From: Streptomyces antnestii
GTDB taxonomy: Bacteria; Actinomycetota; Actinomycetes; Streptomycetales; Streptomycetaceae
NCBI RefSeq assembly: GCF_004005495.1
Contig: NZ_RZYA01000010.1
Coordinates: 62,001-126,000, forward strand
DNA length: 64,000 bases
Reading direction: 5' to 3'
Shown in pieces: positions 10,512-20,564 of this stretch. The number at the start of each line of letters is the position of its first letter. The stretch's first letter is position 1. Made by a program: the position numbers and the translations under genes. Below the pieces are notes generated by a model. The model was given only the letters and a program-made list of their open reading frames with translations, had not been told where the DNA came from and did no database searches.

Positions 10512-11773
10512 GCACGAGCCTCCGCGGTCGATGTCGCCTGTGCCGTCAGTTCGCGGGCCCGGGCGCGTGCCCAGGTCTCCGCTTCGAGGACGTCCGCGAC
10601 GGTCAGGGAAGTTCCCTTCGCGGGAACGCCGTGTTCTTCGACGACCCTCGTGACGGTGTCCATGATGCCGTTGAACGGCAGTGAGCCGTTCAGGAACGCG
10701 TCCACGCACTCCTCGTTCGCCGCATTGAACACTGCCGGGGCCGTGCCCGCGAGCTTGCCCACGTGCCGGGCGAGCCCGACCGAGGGGAAGGCGTCGGTGT
10801 CGAGGGGGAAGAACTCCCAGCTGGACGCCTTCGTCCAGTCGAACGCGGGTGCCGCGTCGGGGATCCGCTCGGGCCAGCCGAGGCCGATCGCGATGGGTCC
10901 TCGCATGTCGGGAGGGGTGGCCTGGGCGAGGGTGGAGCCGTCCGTGAACTCGACCATGGAGTGCACGTAGGACTGCGGGTGGACCACGACCTCGATCCGC
11001 TCGAACGGAATGTCGTAGAGGAGGTGGGCCTCGATCACCTCCAGGCCCTTGTTGACGAGGGTCGCGGAGTTCACGGTGATCACCGGGCCCATCGCCCAGG
11101 TCGGGTGCGCGAGCGCGTCCTGGGGGGTGACGTTCGCGAGGTCCGCCTTCGTGCGTCCTCTGAAGGGGCCGCCGGACGCGGTGACGACGAGCTTGCGCAC
11201 GTCGGCGCGCTTGCCGGCCGCGAGGGCCTGGAACAGCGCGGCGTGCTCGGAGTCGACCGGGATGATCTGGCCCGGCTTCGCGAGCGCCTTGACCAGGGGG
11301 CCGCCGACGATGAGCGATTCCTTGTTGGCGAGGGCGAGGGTGCGCCCGGCCTCCAGGGCGGCGAGGGTCGGGGCGAGGCCGATGGATCCGGTGATGCCGT
11401 TGAGGACGGTGTGGCAGGGGGAGGCCGCGACCTGAGTGGCCGCGTCGGGGCCCGCCAGGATCTCGGGGAGGGGCTCGCCGTCGGTGTAGACGGCGCGCAG
11501 GGCCTCGCGCAGGGCGGGCACGACGTCCTCACGGGCGACCGCGACGGTCCGTACGCGCAGCTGCCTGGCCTGTTCGGCGAGCAGGCCGACCCGGCCGCCC
11601 GCGGCGGACAGCGCCGTGACCGTGAAGCGGTCGGGGTTGCGCAGCACCAGGTCGATGGCCTGGGTGCCGATCGAGCCCGTGGAGCCGAGGATGACGATCT
11701 CGCGCGGGCCGTCCGCGCCGGCGGGATCGTAGACGAGGTGCGGGTCCGCGAGGGGGGTTGCGCTGTCGCTCAT
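10508..11773 (-). CDS. dxr: 1-deoxy-D-xylulose 5-phosphate reductoisomerase
   Basis: A 421-residue enzyme of the MEP pathway that makes MEP from DXP with NADPH. The nucleotide motif GSTGSIGT is at residues 30-37. The metal and substrate loops [25 protein letters not shown] and [10 protein letters not shown] are intact, as is [16 protein letters not shown]. Two in-frame ATGs lie nine bases apart (11782 and 11773). I use the second ([10 protein letters not shown]), which matches the usual N-terminus, although a G-run sits very close to it. It is coupled to rseP downstream. Confidence 0.95.
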   Translation of the reverse strand: MSDSATPLADPHLVYDPAGADGPREIVILGSTGSIGTQAIDLVLRNPDRFTVTALSAAGGRVGLLAEQARQLRVRTVAVAREDVVPALREALRAVYTDGEPLPEILAGPDAATQVAASPCHTVLNGITGSIGLAPTLAALEAGRTLALANKESLIVGGPLVKALAKPGQIIPVDSEHAALFQALAAGKRADVRKLVVTASGGPFRGRTKADLANVTPQDALAHPTWAMGPVITVNSATLVNKGLEVIEAHLLYDIPFERIEVVVHPQSYVHSMVEFTDGSTLAQATPPDMRGPIAIGLGWPERIPDAAPAFDWTKASSWEFFPLDTDAFPSVGLARHVGKLAGTAPAVFNAANEECVDAFLNGSLPFNGIMDTVTRVVEEHGVPAKGTSLTVADVLEAETWARARARELTAQATSTAEARA

Positions 11774-11833
11774 ACCCCCCATTGTGTCGTGGCCGCGGGG
11801 GCCGACGGACAGCGCGTCCCCCGGCGGTTCGGC

Positions 11834-12220
11834 TCAGTGCCCCGTCATGGAGCGGACGTAGTGGCTGAGATTCGCGGTGATGACGCCCCGTACGTAGAAG
11901 ACCGCGCCCACCAGGCCGATCGGGACGGAGAGGGCGAGGACGGCGAACAGGGGCGGCCAGGCGTCGAGGACGCAGCTGTCGTAGACGCGGCCGTCGTAGC
12001 TGCCCCTCACCGTCTCGAAGAGGAGCGGGCCGTCACAGCCGGAGCCCCCGTGGCCGCCGGACGCGAGGAAGATGCCCGGCGGCAGCAGGAGCCTGGCCAG
12101 CAGGAACAGCCACATCAGCGCGGCTGCGACGAGCAGCCAGAAGCCTCGTGTACGCGTCTTCAGCGCGCCGGCGAGGAACCGCCGTTCCAGGTCGTTGCGG
12201 TACGTGCGGTCGTCTCGCAT
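11834..12220 (-). CDS. Small two-helix membrane protein, unknown function
   Basis: A 128-residue protein with a basic N-terminus and a hydrophobic segment at about residues 27-52 (FWLLVAAALMWLFLLARLLL). A loop of about 30 residues holds two cysteines (SGCDGPLLF and DSCVLDA), and a second hydrophobic segment follows at about 88-112. The loop is probably outside, where the cysteines could pair. No domain family is recognised. It follows the acyl-CoA dehydrogenase gene on the same strand and precedes dxr, with about 60-70 bases on each side. Confidence 0.7.
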   Translation of the reverse strand: MRDDRTYRNDLERRFLAGALKTRTRGFWLLVAAALMWLFLLARLLLPPGIFLASGGHGGSGCDGPLLFETVRGSYDGRVYDSCVLDAWPPLFAVLALSVPIGLVGAVFYVRGVITANLSHYVRSMTGH

Positions 12221-12289
12221 GGCTGCAGTCTCCCCCGAGGCCCGTGAGCGGTCAGATGCGCACGGTACCCGCAGGCCCCGGGGCAGGGC

Positions 12290-14230
12290 TCAGCGGATGG
12301 GGCGGTGGACGTTCTTGCGCTGCGAGGGTCCGGGGGTCGCGTCCGCGATCCACGGTCCTTCGCCGCTCGGGTCGATGACGCCCTCTTCCAGCCAGGTGTA
12401 CGTGCCGCCGAGCACGCCCTTGGTGACGGCGCGGTCGAGGTCGTCGGTGTTGGTCCACAGGCGGCCGAAGAGTTCGTCGACGCGGATGCGGGACTGGCGG
12501 CAGAACGCGTCGGCGAGCCGGTAGGCCTCGCGGCCGTGTTCGCCGGTGGCGCGCAGGTGCTCGGCCCGTACGCAGGCCGCGCTCATCGCGAAGAGTTCGG
12601 CGCCGATGTCGACGATCCGGCCGAGGAAGCCCTGCTTGGTCTCCATCTTTCCCTGCCAGCGGGACATGGCGTAGAAGGTCGAGCGGGCCAGCTTGCGGGC
12701 GGAGCGTTCCACGAAGCGCAGATGGCCGGACAGGTCCGCGTGCCCCTCGGGGTGGAACTCGCTGTACGAGGTGGGGAGTTGGCCGGGGCCCGCGACGAGT
12801 TTGGGCAGCCAGCGCGCGTAGAAGCCGCCTGCCTTGGCGCCCGCTTTCGCCTTGTCGGACAGGGACTTGTCGGGGTCGATGAGGTCGCCGGCGACGGAGA
12901 GGTGCGCGTCGACTGCCTCGCGGGCGATGAGGAGGTGCATGATCTCCGTCGAGCCCTCGAAGATGCGGTTGATGCGCAGGTCGCGGAGCAACTGCTCGGC
13001 GGGGACGGCGCGTTCGCCGCGGGCGGCGAGGGACTCGGCGGTCTCGAAGCCGCGGCCGCCGCGGATCTGGACCAGCTCGTCGGCCATCAGGCAGCCCATC
13101 TCGGAGCCGTAGAGCTTGGCGAGGGCGGCCTCGATGCGGATGTCGTTGCGGTTCTCGTCGGCCATCTGTGAGGACAGGTCGACGACGGCTTCGAGCGCGA
13201 AGGTCGTGGCGGCGATGAACGAGATCTTCTGGCCGACCGCCTCGTGGAACGCGACGGGCTTGCCCCACTGTTCGCGGGCGGCCGACCATTCGCGGGCGAT
13301 CTTCAGGCACCACTTGCCCGCGCCGACGCACATCGCGGGCAGGGAGAGCCGTCCCGTGTTGAGGGTGGTGAGGGCGATCTTGAGGCCCGCGCCCTCGGGT
13401 CCGATGCGGTTGGCGGCCGGGACGCGGACCTGGTGGAAGCGGGTGACGCCGTTCTCGAGGCCGCGCAGGCCCATGAACGCGTTGCGGTTCTCGACGGTGA
13501 TGCCCTCGGAGTCCGCCTCGACGACGAACGCGGTGATGCCGCCCTTGCGCCCCTCCCCCTTCGGCACACGCGCCATCACGACGAGCAGGTCGGCGACGAC
13601 GCCGTTCGTCGTCCACAGCTTCACGCCGTCGAGGACGTACGAGTCCCCGTCGGGCACGGCGGTCGTGGCGAGGCGGGCCGGGTCGGAGCCGACGTCGGGC
13701 TCGGTCAGCAGGAACGCCGTGATGTCGGTGCGGGCGCAGCGCGGCAGGAACGTGTCCTTCTGCTCCTGCGTGCCGAAGATCTTCAGCGGCTGCGGTACGC
13801 CGATGGACTGGTGGGCCGACAGGAGCGCGCCGAGCGCGGGGTTCACGGAGCCGACCAGGGCGAGGGCCTTGTTGTAGTAGACCTGCGTGAGGCCGAGGCC
13901 GCCGTACTTGGTGTCGATCTTCATGCCGAGCGCGCCGAGCTCCTTGAGCCCGTTGATCACCTCGTCGGGGATCTTCGACTCGCGCTCGATGCGGGCCCCG
14001 TCGATCCGCGTCTCGCAGAAGTCGCGCAGCTTGGCGAGGAACGCCTCGCCGCGGCGCACGTCCTCGTCCGCGGGCATCGGGTGGGGGTGGATCAGGTCCA
14101 GCCGGAAGCGGCCGAGGAACAGCTCCTTGGCGAAGCTCGGCTTGCGCCAGTCCTGTTCGCGCGCGGCCTCGGCGACCTGCCGGGCCTCGCGTTCGGATAC
14201 GGAGGGCTGCTGGGGAGTCGTGGCCGCCAT
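12290..14230 (-). CDS. Acyl-CoA dehydrogenase, long form with C-terminal extension
   Basis: A 646-residue FAD enzyme, much longer than the 380-400 of ordinary acyl-CoA dehydrogenases and similar in layout to the very-long-chain/ACAD9 type. The FAD signature AFLLTEPDVGSDPARLATTA is at about 171-190 and WTTNGVVADLLVVMARV follows. The second signature, ADELVQIRGGRGFETAESLA, and the RINRIFEGSTEIMHLLIARE block holding the catalytic Glu are intact. A further 200 residues form a helical C-terminal domain. It likely catalyses the first step of beta-oxidation. A GAGGTGAG box precedes the ATG. Confidence 0.92.
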   Translation of the reverse strand: MAATTPQQPSVSEREARQVAEAAREQDWRKPSFAKELFLGRFRLDLIHPHPMPADEDVRRGEAFLAKLRDFCETRIDGARIERESKIPDEVINGLKELGALGMKIDTKYGGLGLTQVYYNKALALVGSVNPALGALLSAHQSIGVPQPLKIFGTQEQKDTFLPRCARTDITAFLLTEPDVGSDPARLATTAVPDGDSYVLDGVKLWTTNGVVADLLVVMARVPKGEGRKGGITAFVVEADSEGITVENRNAFMGLRGLENGVTRFHQVRVPAANRIGPEGAGLKIALTTLNTGRLSLPAMCVGAGKWCLKIAREWSAAREQWGKPVAFHEAVGQKISFIAATTFALEAVVDLSSQMADENRNDIRIEAALAKLYGSEMGCLMADELVQIRGGRGFETAESLAARGERAVPAEQLLRDLRINRIFEGSTEIMHLLIAREAVDAHLSVAGDLIDPDKSLSDKAKAGAKAGGFYARWLPKLVAGPGQLPTSYSEFHPEGHADLSGHLRFVERSARKLARSTFYAMSRWQGKMETKQGFLGRIVDIGAELFAMSAACVRAEHLRATGEHGREAYRLADAFCRQSRIRVDELFGRLWTNTDDLDRAVTKGVLGGTYTWLEEGVIDPSGEGPWIADATPGPSQRKNVHRPIR

Positions 14231-14274
14231 GAGGGCTCACCTCGTCGCGAGTAGGGGTCCGTGCGCCATCGGTT

Positions 14275-14284
14275 ACCGATCGGT
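14275..14284. promoter_or_regulatory. Short palindrome before acyl-CoA dehydrogenase gene
   Basis: A perfect ten-base dyad ACCGATCGGT lies 45 bases upstream of the acyl-CoA dehydrogenase start, in otherwise non-coding sequence. Related enzymes are often under TetR repressors that bind such dyads, but no regulator gene is adjacent, so this is tentative. Confidence 0.3.
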
Positions 14285-14381
14285 GCTACTCGGTCGTATG
14301 TACCCGAAAACCGGCAACCCGGCCACCCCTCGCGCACCGATCGGGTCGGGTGCGCCCGCATCCGGGGGACCCCGGACACAC

Positions 14382-14420
14382 GAACGGCCGGAGCCCCCGC
14401 ACAGTGGGCTCCGGCCGTTC
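14382..14420 (-). terminator. Terminator after aldehyde dehydrogenase gene
   Basis: A perfect 15-base stem (14382-14396 with 14406-14420) and a nine-base loop lie about 50 bases past the aldehyde dehydrogenase stop. It is a strong GC-rich hairpin without an obvious T-run, the common actinobacterial form. Confidence 0.75.
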
Positions 14421-14468
14421 TGGGCCGGCGTACGGATCAGGCGTACGCCGGTGTCTTGGTGGTCGTGC

Positions 14469-15914
14469 TTACAGGGCCAGGCCCGTCAGGACGAGCACGC
14501 GCTCGTAGGTGTAGTCGTCCATCGCGAACTTGACGCCCTCGCGGCCCACGCCGGAGCGCTTGGCGCCGCCGTACGGCATCTGGTCGGCGCGGTAGGACGG
14601 GACGTCGCCGACGATCACGCCGCCGACCTCCAGGGCGCGGTGGGCGCGGAAGGCGGTCTGCAGGTCGTGGGTGAAGACACCCGCCTGGAGGCCGAAGTCC
14701 GAGTCGTTGACCGCGGCGAAGGCCTCGGCCTCGCCGTCGACCTTGGCGATGGTCAGGACCGGGCCGAAGACCTCGGCGCGGGCCAGGGTGACGCCGGCCG
14801 GGAGGTCGGTGAGGACGGTCGGGGCGTAGGTGGCGCCCTCGCGCTTGCCACCGGCGAGGAGCGTGGCTCCGGCGGCGACGGCCTCGTCGACCCAGGACTC
14901 GACGCGCTTGGCGGCGTTCTCGTCGACCAGCGGGCCGACGTCGGTGCCGGCGTCGGCCGGGTCACCGGTGACCTGGGCCTCCACGGCGGCGACGATCTTC
15001 GGCACGAGACGGTCGTAGACCGACGCGTCGGCGATCACGCGCTGCACGGAGATGCAGGACTGGCCGCCCTGGTAGTTGGAGAAGGTGGCGATGCGGGTCG
15101 CCGCCCAGTCCAGGTCGGCCTCGGAGGACCAGTCGGGCAGGACGACGGCCGCGGCGTTGCCGCCGAGCTCCAGGGTGCAGTGCTTGTGCGGCACCGACTC
15201 CTGGATGGCGTAGCCGACCTTGTCGGAGCCGGTGAAGGAGATGACCGGGAGGCGCTCGTCCTGGACGAGGGCGGGCATGCGGTCGTTCGGCACGGTCAGG
15301 ATCGACCAGGAGCCGGCCGGCAGGTCGGTCTCGGCCAGGATCTCGCCCAGGATCAGGGAGGAGATCGGCGTCGACGGGGCCGGCTTGAGGATGATCGGGG
15401 CGCCGACGGCGATGGCCGGGGCGACCTTGTGGGCGCTGAGGTTCAGCGGGAAGTTGAACGGCGCGATGCCGAGGACGACGCCCTTGGGGATGCGGCGGGT
15501 CAGGGCGAGCCGGCCCACGCCGCCGGCCTCGGTGTCCAGGCGCTGGGCCTCGCCGGCGTTCCAGCGGCGGGCCTCCTCGGCGGCGAAGCGGAAGACGGAG
15601 ACGGCGCGGCCGACCTCGCCGCGGGCCCACTTGATGGGCTTGCCGTTCTCGGCGGAGATCAGCTGGGCGATCTCCTCGGTGCGCTCGGCGAGCCGGTCGG
15701 CGACGTGGTTCAGGGCCGTGGCCCGTACGTGCGACGGGGTCGCGGCGAACTCGTCGACGACGGCGTGCGCGGCGGCGACGGCCTCCTCGACCTGGGCCTC
15801 GGTGGGCACGCTGACCTTGCCGACCAGCCGACCGTCGTAGGAGTTGGTGACGTCGAAGGTGACGTCGCCGGTGGCCTCGCGGCCCGCGAGCCAGAAGGCG
15901 TGAGTGGCGGTCAT
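14469..15914 (-). CDS. Aldehyde dehydrogenase (NAD(P)-dependent)
   Basis: A 481-residue cytosolic aldehyde dehydrogenase. The substrate-binding Asn region (GIAPFNFPLNLSAHKVAP), the general base Glu in LELGGNAA (about 249-256) and the nucleophilic Cys in YQGGQSCISVQRV (about 281-293) are present. The sequence IPKGVVLGIAPFNFPLN and the overall type resemble non-phosphorylating glyceraldehyde-3-phosphate or succinate-semialdehyde-like dehydrogenases. Given GabT about 5 kb away, succinate semialdehyde is an attractive but unproven substrate. It lies 150 bases downstream of the PucR regulator gene on the same strand. Confidence 0.9.
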   Translation of the reverse strand: MTATHAFWLAGREATGDVTFDVTNSYDGRLVGKVSVPTEAQVEEAVAAAHAVVDEFAATPSHVRATALNHVADRLAERTEEIAQLISAENGKPIKWARGEVGRAVSVFRFAAEEARRWNAGEAQRLDTEAGGVGRLALTRRIPKGVVLGIAPFNFPLNLSAHKVAPAIAVGAPIILKPAPSTPISSLILGEILAETDLPAGSWSILTVPNDRMPALVQDERLPVISFTGSDKVGYAIQESVPHKHCTLELGGNAAAVVLPDWSSEADLDWAATRIATFSNYQGGQSCISVQRVIADASVYDRLVPKIVAAVEAQVTGDPADAGTDVGPLVDENAAKRVESWVDEAVAAGATLLAGGKREGATYAPTVLTDLPAGVTLARAEVFGPVLTIAKVDGEAEAFAAVNDSDFGLQAGVFTHDLQTAFRAHRALEVGGVIVGDVPSYRADQMPYGGAKRSGVGREGVKFAMDDYTYERVLVLTGLAL

Positions 15915-16064
15915 AGTCGGTCCCGGCCCTTCCGCAGTGGGTGTGTACTGAGGTCTTTCCGGACCAACGGTAGGCGGGCGGGGGCGCGTACGTGTTTGTC
16001 CGGGGTGGCGGAGTCCGGCCGGGCGGCGCGCCGCTTTGGCAGGGGCGGGGTCGGGGCGGGGTGT

Positions 16065-17771
16065 CTACTCCCCGCTCGCGCTCGTCGCCTTCAGGGCCAG
16101 CCACAGCTCCATGCGGACGTCTGGGTCGTCCAGGGAGCGGCCGAGGATCTCCTCGACCCGGCGCATCCGGTACCGCAGCGTGTGCCGGTGGACGCCGAGG
16201 TCGGCGGCGGCCGCGTCCCACTGGCCGTGCCGGGAGAGCCAGGCCCGCAGCGACGCCACCAGGTCACCGCGGCCGGTCGCGTCGTGGTCCTTGAGGGCGC
16301 GCAGGAGGCCGTCGGCGAAGGCGCGTACGGCGTCGTCGGCGAGCAGCGGCACGACGGAGCCCGCGGCGACCTCCTCGTGCTCGACGAGGGCGCGCCCGCG
16401 CCGCCTGGCCACCGAAAGCGCCTGCTCGGCCTGCTTGTACGCGGTGGCGGCGGCGATCGGCCCTGCCGGGGCGGACAGACCCACGACGAGTTCGTCGTCC
16501 TCGCTCCCGCCGCCCTGTTCGCGCTGGGTCAGGCGGGCGGTCTCCAGGACGTCGGCGTACTGGGTGCAGGCGTCCGTCGCCGCGCCGCCGTCGGCGGCGA
16601 GCAGGACGAGGCGCTCCCCGTCGGGCACCACGAGGACGGCCTCACCGGAGCGGGCCGCCGCCGCGTCCACGACGTCGGCGAGCCCGGTGAGCGGGTCGCC
16701 GCCGGACGCCGGGGCGGCCGCCGTCCCGCTGCTCGCGGCGGGCCGCTCCGGCTTCTCGGGCGCCACGCGCGCGTGCCCCTCGGCGTGCGCGCGGCCCGCC
16801 GACGCGGAGGCGACCTCGGCGACGATCACCCGGAACGGCGCGTCGAGCAACCCGCCGTAAAGGTCTCCGGCGACGGTCCTGGCGTGCTCGGGCTCGCCCG
16901 CGAGGAGCATCCGCAGGACCGCGGCGCCGATGCGCTGCTCGGCGGCCTGCAGCGAACGGGAGCGCTCGGTGGTGAGGGTGAGCAGGGCGATGGCGGAGTG
17001 GAGCGCGTAACGCTCGGCCGTGCCGAGGGCGGACGCGGTGCCCACGGCGAGGGCGGCGCGCGGCCTGCGCCCGGTACCGAGCGAGTGCAGTTCGACACGG
17101 TCCTCGTCGCCGTCGCCCTGCTGGTCGCCCCCGCCCCCGCCCACGACGGCGCTGGCCGGGGCGGGCCGCTCGCGCAGCCGCTCGACGTCGGCGACGAGCC
17201 GGGCGGCGCGGCGCCCGGCCCACTCGGGCGCGGCCGCGACGACGGCGCCCGAGGCGTCGTACAGCGCGGCCCAGCCGGCGATCTGTCCGGCGAGTGCGCC
17301 GAGCAGCCCCTCGGGGCCTTCGTTCAGCGCCTGCTTGGTCAGCTCGCGCTGGGCGGCGAACCCGGCGGTGACGGCGCGGTACTGGTCGGCGGCGATGGCG
17401 GCGGAGACGGCCTTGCTGATGGCGATGAAGGGGGTGCGGCGGGGCACTTCGAGGAGCGGGAACCCTTCGTCGCGGGCGGCGTCGACGAGGGCTTGCGGGA
17501 TCTCCTCGTAGTTGACGCCGATGGCGAAGCCGAGTCCGACGACCCCGGCGCCCGCGAGCCTCTTCACATAGCGGCGCATCGCGGCCGGGTCCTCCGCGTC
17601 CAGTTTGAGCGCGGTGATCAGGAGCAGCTCGCCGCCCTCCATGTACGGCACGGGGTCGGCGAGCTCGCTGACGTGGGCCCAGCGCACGGCGGTGTCCAGG
17701 CGCTCCTCCCCGGCGCGCACGGTCAGTTTGAGCGCGGAGTGGTGGACGAGGGAGGCGAGCGTGGGCGGCAT
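16065..17771 (-). CDS. PucR family transcriptional regulator
   Basis: A 568-residue regulator. Residues 8-125 form the PucR sensory domain (VRWAHVSELADPVPYMEGGE; LLLITALKL). A central region from about 290 to 440 resembles the CdaR GGDEF-like domain, broken by an Ala/Gly/Glu-rich linker. The C-terminus carries the PucR helix-turn-helix (SLRAWLSRHGQWDAAAADLG then VHRHTLRYRMRRVEEILG). PucR proteins activate nitrogen catabolic genes such as purine or GABA use in other bacteria. Position between the aldehyde dehydrogenase, gabT and an ATPase gene makes control of GABA catabolism a reasonable inference. Confidence 0.88.
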   Translation of the reverse strand: MPPTLASLVHHSALKLTVRAGEERLDTAVRWAHVSELADPVPYMEGGELLLITALKLDAEDPAAMRRYVKRLAGAGVVGLGFAIGVNYEEIPQALVDAARDEGFPLLEVPRRTPFIAISKAVSAAIAADQYRAVTAGFAAQRELTKQALNEGPEGLLGALAGQIAGWAALYDASGAVVAAAPEWAGRRAARLVADVERLRERPAPASAVVGGGGGDQQGDGDEDRVELHSLGTGRRPRAALAVGTASALGTAERYALHSAIALLTLTTERSRSLQAAEQRIGAAVLRMLLAGEPEHARTVAGDLYGGLLDAPFRVIVAEVASASAGRAHAEGHARVAPEKPERPAASSGTAAAPASGGDPLTGLADVVDAAAARSGEAVLVVPDGERLVLLAADGGAATDACTQYADVLETARLTQREQGGGSEDDELVVGLSAPAGPIAAATAYKQAEQALSVARRRGRALVEHEEVAAGSVVPLLADDAVRAFADGLLRALKDHDATGRGDLVASLRAWLSRHGQWDAAAADLGVHRHTLRYRMRRVEEILGRSLDDPDVRMELWLALKATSASGE

Positions 17772-17867
17772 GAGGCCTTCAGGTGAGCTGGGAGATCGCG
17801 GGCGGCTTTTGGACGGCGCGTATGAACATCCTGTGCCAATTCTGCCTCACCGTATGGAGCCTCGCGC

Positions 17868-20408
17868 TCAGTCGCGCAGGTCCACCAGGAGCGGCGGCGC
17901 GTGCTCACCCCGGACCGTCGTCAGGGACAGGACGGCGTGGCCGGGCGGTACGCCGTGCGCCAGTTCCGAGGCGGACCAGCGCTCGCGTTCGACCTGGCGG
18001 ACGGTGACGGCGTCCGTCGTGACGGCCTTCCCCGTGACGAACTTGCGCAGCGCGTGCAGGGCGCGGGTCATCGGCTGGGCGGCGAACACGGTGTGCTGGG
18101 CGACCTCGGTGGTCTCCACCCACTCGGTCCCCCACGCCTCGGCGAACCGCCGCCCGTCCCACGTGGTGACGCCCGCGAACGCCATCCGGCAGCCGGCCGC
18201 CGCGTACAGCGGCCCCTGCAGCGCCTCCGGCACCTCGCCGATCGTCCGCAGGCCGAGGACGACGCCCGCGTTCAGGGACCGCAGCCGCTGCACGGCGCGC
18301 ACGCTCTCGGCGCTGAGGGTGCGTGCGGCGTCGTCGAGGACGAGACAGGCGAAGTGCGTACGAGAACCGCCGCGCGCGACGTACGAGAACTGGGCGAGCA
18401 GCAGTCGGGCCAGGAGCCGCGACGCCTCCTCGTGGCCCTGCTCGGGCAGGTCGACGCGGACGCTGACCGGATGATGGGCGACCGCCCGCAGCGAGAAGGC
18501 GCGCCCCTCGCCGCCGGTGTCGAAGAAGTCGGCGAAGGCCGGTCGGTCGAGCACGGCAAGCCGGTCGGCGAGCGCCGGACCGGGGTCCCCCGCGGTGCCG
18601 GTCTGCCGTGTTCTGGCATCGAGTTCGCGGCGCATGGCCGCCTGTCCTTCCGCCGCTTCCAGCCGCTCCCTGAGTGCGTCGACGGCGGCCGGCTCGCCCT
18701 CGAGCAGTTCGCGCAGCACGGGGACGGACGGGAAACATCCGTGCACGCTGCGGTAGGGGCCGAGAAGTTGGGCGAGGGCGGTGGCCCCGCGCCGGGTGTC
18801 GACGGCTTCGAGGTCACCGATCAGGCCCTCGGCGAGGAAGGCGGCCGCCTCGTCCGGGTCGGCGCAGCCCGCGTACAGGTCCAGGTCGTACGCGGAGGCC
18901 GGGTCGCCCGGCCTGATCACGACGTCGTACGCGGCGTCGGGCCCGAGGTCCGTGCCGGCCGCGCACACGGCGACGACCGCTGCCTGCCCGGTCAGCGACT
19001 GCAGGGTGAGCGCCTCGACGACGGGGCGCATCAGGCGGCCGGTCTTGCCGGATCCGGAAGGGCCGACGGCGAGCAGAGACGTGCCGAGCAGGGAAGGGTC
19101 GAGGGCGGCGTGGGCGCCGCGGACCGGATACGGGTTGCGCTTGTCCTCGGCGTACCGGCCGATCCTGAACTGGCCGACGAGCAGGTCGTGGGTGGCGGTG
19201 CGGACCGGCAGGTCGCGCCGTCCGGAGGGGTGGGCCCAGGCCGCGGCGCCGTGCCGGGCGACGGTTTCGGCGAACGAGGCGCGGCCGGCCGGTCCGGTGA
19301 CGGTCTGCCAGACATGGCTGACCCGGGCGCAGTCGACGTCGTTCATACGCCCGCCGAGCAGTTCGGCGGAGAGCAGGTCGGCGGCCTCGTCCTGGCCCGC
19401 GGCGCGCAGGGCGGGCCAGTGCGCGCGGCCGGTCGTCCCGGCGGGCGGGGGCGCGGCGGCGGGCTCGCGGGACGGACGGTCGGGCGCCGGGCCGCGGCCG
19501 GCACGCAGCGCCGCCCACCAACCGCCCGCACGGGCGAAGGGCCACAGCACGGCGAGCGTGATCGCGGTGTAGATGACGTCGGTGACGACCGGGGAGGCGA
19601 ACACCTCGTAGCCGCCCGCGACGAGGGCGACCAGGGAAAGGACGGGGCCGACGACGGGCAGCGGCCGCCAGTCGAGCCCGAGGGCGCCCGGCCAGACGAA
19701 GACGAGGGCGGCGACGGCGCCGAGCGAGGCGAGCAGGGCACGGGACGGCTGCCGGCGGCGCACCACGAAGTGCCGGATGCTCTCGGGCCAGGAGCCGAGC
19801 CTGCCGACCGTGTAGACGAGGGCGGCGAAGACCACACCGTCGTAGACGACGAGGGCGTCGGAGCCCTGCCACTGCTTGGGCTGGCTACTGCCGCCCCACC
19901 ACCAGTCGCCCGGGGTGAACAGCTTCAGCAGGGCCCACTGGTACGGGACGGTGCCGTGCCGCCACATCGACCAGAACACCAGGCCGAGCAGGGTCGAGAC
20001 GACGAGGCCGAGCACGCGCCTGCGCCGGGCGGCCTCGACGTCCGGCTCGGGCTCCGGCGGCCGGTGGCCGAGGCGCCAGATGCCCGGCGCCGCCTCGGGG
20101 CGGGGGGCGGCCAGCCACTCGGCGACGGAGGCGGCACGGCCGGCGCCTCCGGCGGACGCCCCGGGGGCGCCGGGTGCGTGTGCGGGGCGGGGCGGCGGGG
20201 CGGCGGGGCGAGCGGGTGCGCCGAGGCGGGCAGCCGTGCCGGAGCGGACAGGTGCGCCGGGGCCTGTTCCCCCGTTCGGCGTCCCGGACGCGGACGAGGG
20301 CGGTCCGGCCGGTGGCGTCGGCGGCCCCGCCGGGCGCGGCACCGGTGTGGCGTGTGTGCCACGAGCGTCGTGCGTGTCGCCGGCGCCGTGCGTGCCGTCG
20401 GTGTCCAT
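17868..20408 (-). CDS. Membrane-anchored TraG/VirD4-like ATPase
   Basis: An 846-residue protein. Residues 1-110 are a Pro/Ala/Gly-rich disordered tail. About 130-300 hold several hydrophobic segments (VLGLVVSTLLGLVFWSMW; VVFAALVYTVGRL; LLASLGAVAALVFVWPGALG). The cytoplasmic part has Walker A GPSGSGKT at about 447-454 and a Walker B-like FACLVLDDAARTL near residue 690. The fold of conjugative coupling or secretion ATPases is suggested, but no relaxase or secretion genes are nearby. It is transcribed divergently from gabT. The true role is unknown; Streptomyces carry such proteins as conserved chromosomal genes. Confidence 0.8.
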   Translation of the reverse strand: MDTDGTHGAGDTHDARGTHATPVPRPAGPPTPPAGPPSSASGTPNGGTGPGAPVRSGTAARLGAPARPAAPPPRPAHAPGAPGASAGGAGRAASVAEWLAAPRPEAAPGIWRLGHRPPEPEPDVEAARRRRVLGLVVSTLLGLVFWSMWRHGTVPYQWALLKLFTPGDWWWGGSSQPKQWQGSDALVVYDGVVFAALVYTVGRLGSWPESIRHFVVRRRQPSRALLASLGAVAALVFVWPGALGLDWRPLPVVGPVLSLVALVAGGYEVFASPVVTDVIYTAITLAVLWPFARAGGWWAALRAGRGPAPDRPSREPAAAPPPAGTTGRAHWPALRAAGQDEAADLLSAELLGGRMNDVDCARVSHVWQTVTGPAGRASFAETVARHGAAAWAHPSGRRDLPVRTATHDLLVGQFRIGRYAEDKRNPYPVRGAHAALDPSLLGTSLLAVGPSGSGKTGRLMRPVVEALTLQSLTGQAAVVAVCAAGTDLGPDAAYDVVIRPGDPASAYDLDLYAGCADPDEAAAFLAEGLIGDLEAVDTRRGATALAQLLGPYRSVHGCFPSVPVLRELLEGEPAAVDALRERLEAAEGQAAMRRELDARTRQTGTAGDPGPALADRLAVLDRPAFADFFDTGGEGRAFSLRAVAHHPVSVRVDLPEQGHEEASRLLARLLLAQFSYVARGGSRTHFACLVLDDAARTLSAESVRAVQRLRSLNAGVVLGLRTIGEVPEALQGPLYAAAGCRMAFAGVTTWDGRRFAEAWGTEWVETTEVAQHTVFAAQPMTRALHALRKFVTGKAVTTDAVTVRQVERERWSASELAHGVPPGHAVLSLTTVRGEHAPPLLVDLRD

Positions 20409-20564
20409 GGCCCTTGCCCCCTGACCTGCCGGTCCTTGTGTCCGCGGGCCAATCTAGTGCCCCTGACTGGGGAGTTCACCGGTTACGCGCCCGGACCCGG
20501 TGCGAACCGCCTCGCGCGGGCCTATGTCCACGACGGACAACGCGCGGCGCGAACCGCGCCCCGA

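Noticed and set aside
13887-17786. A 1299-codon plus-strand open frame antisense to the aldehyde dehydrogenase and PucR genes
   Set aside because: It is a high-GC shadow: low-complexity composition, no domain, and both opposite-strand genes have clear family motifs and starts.
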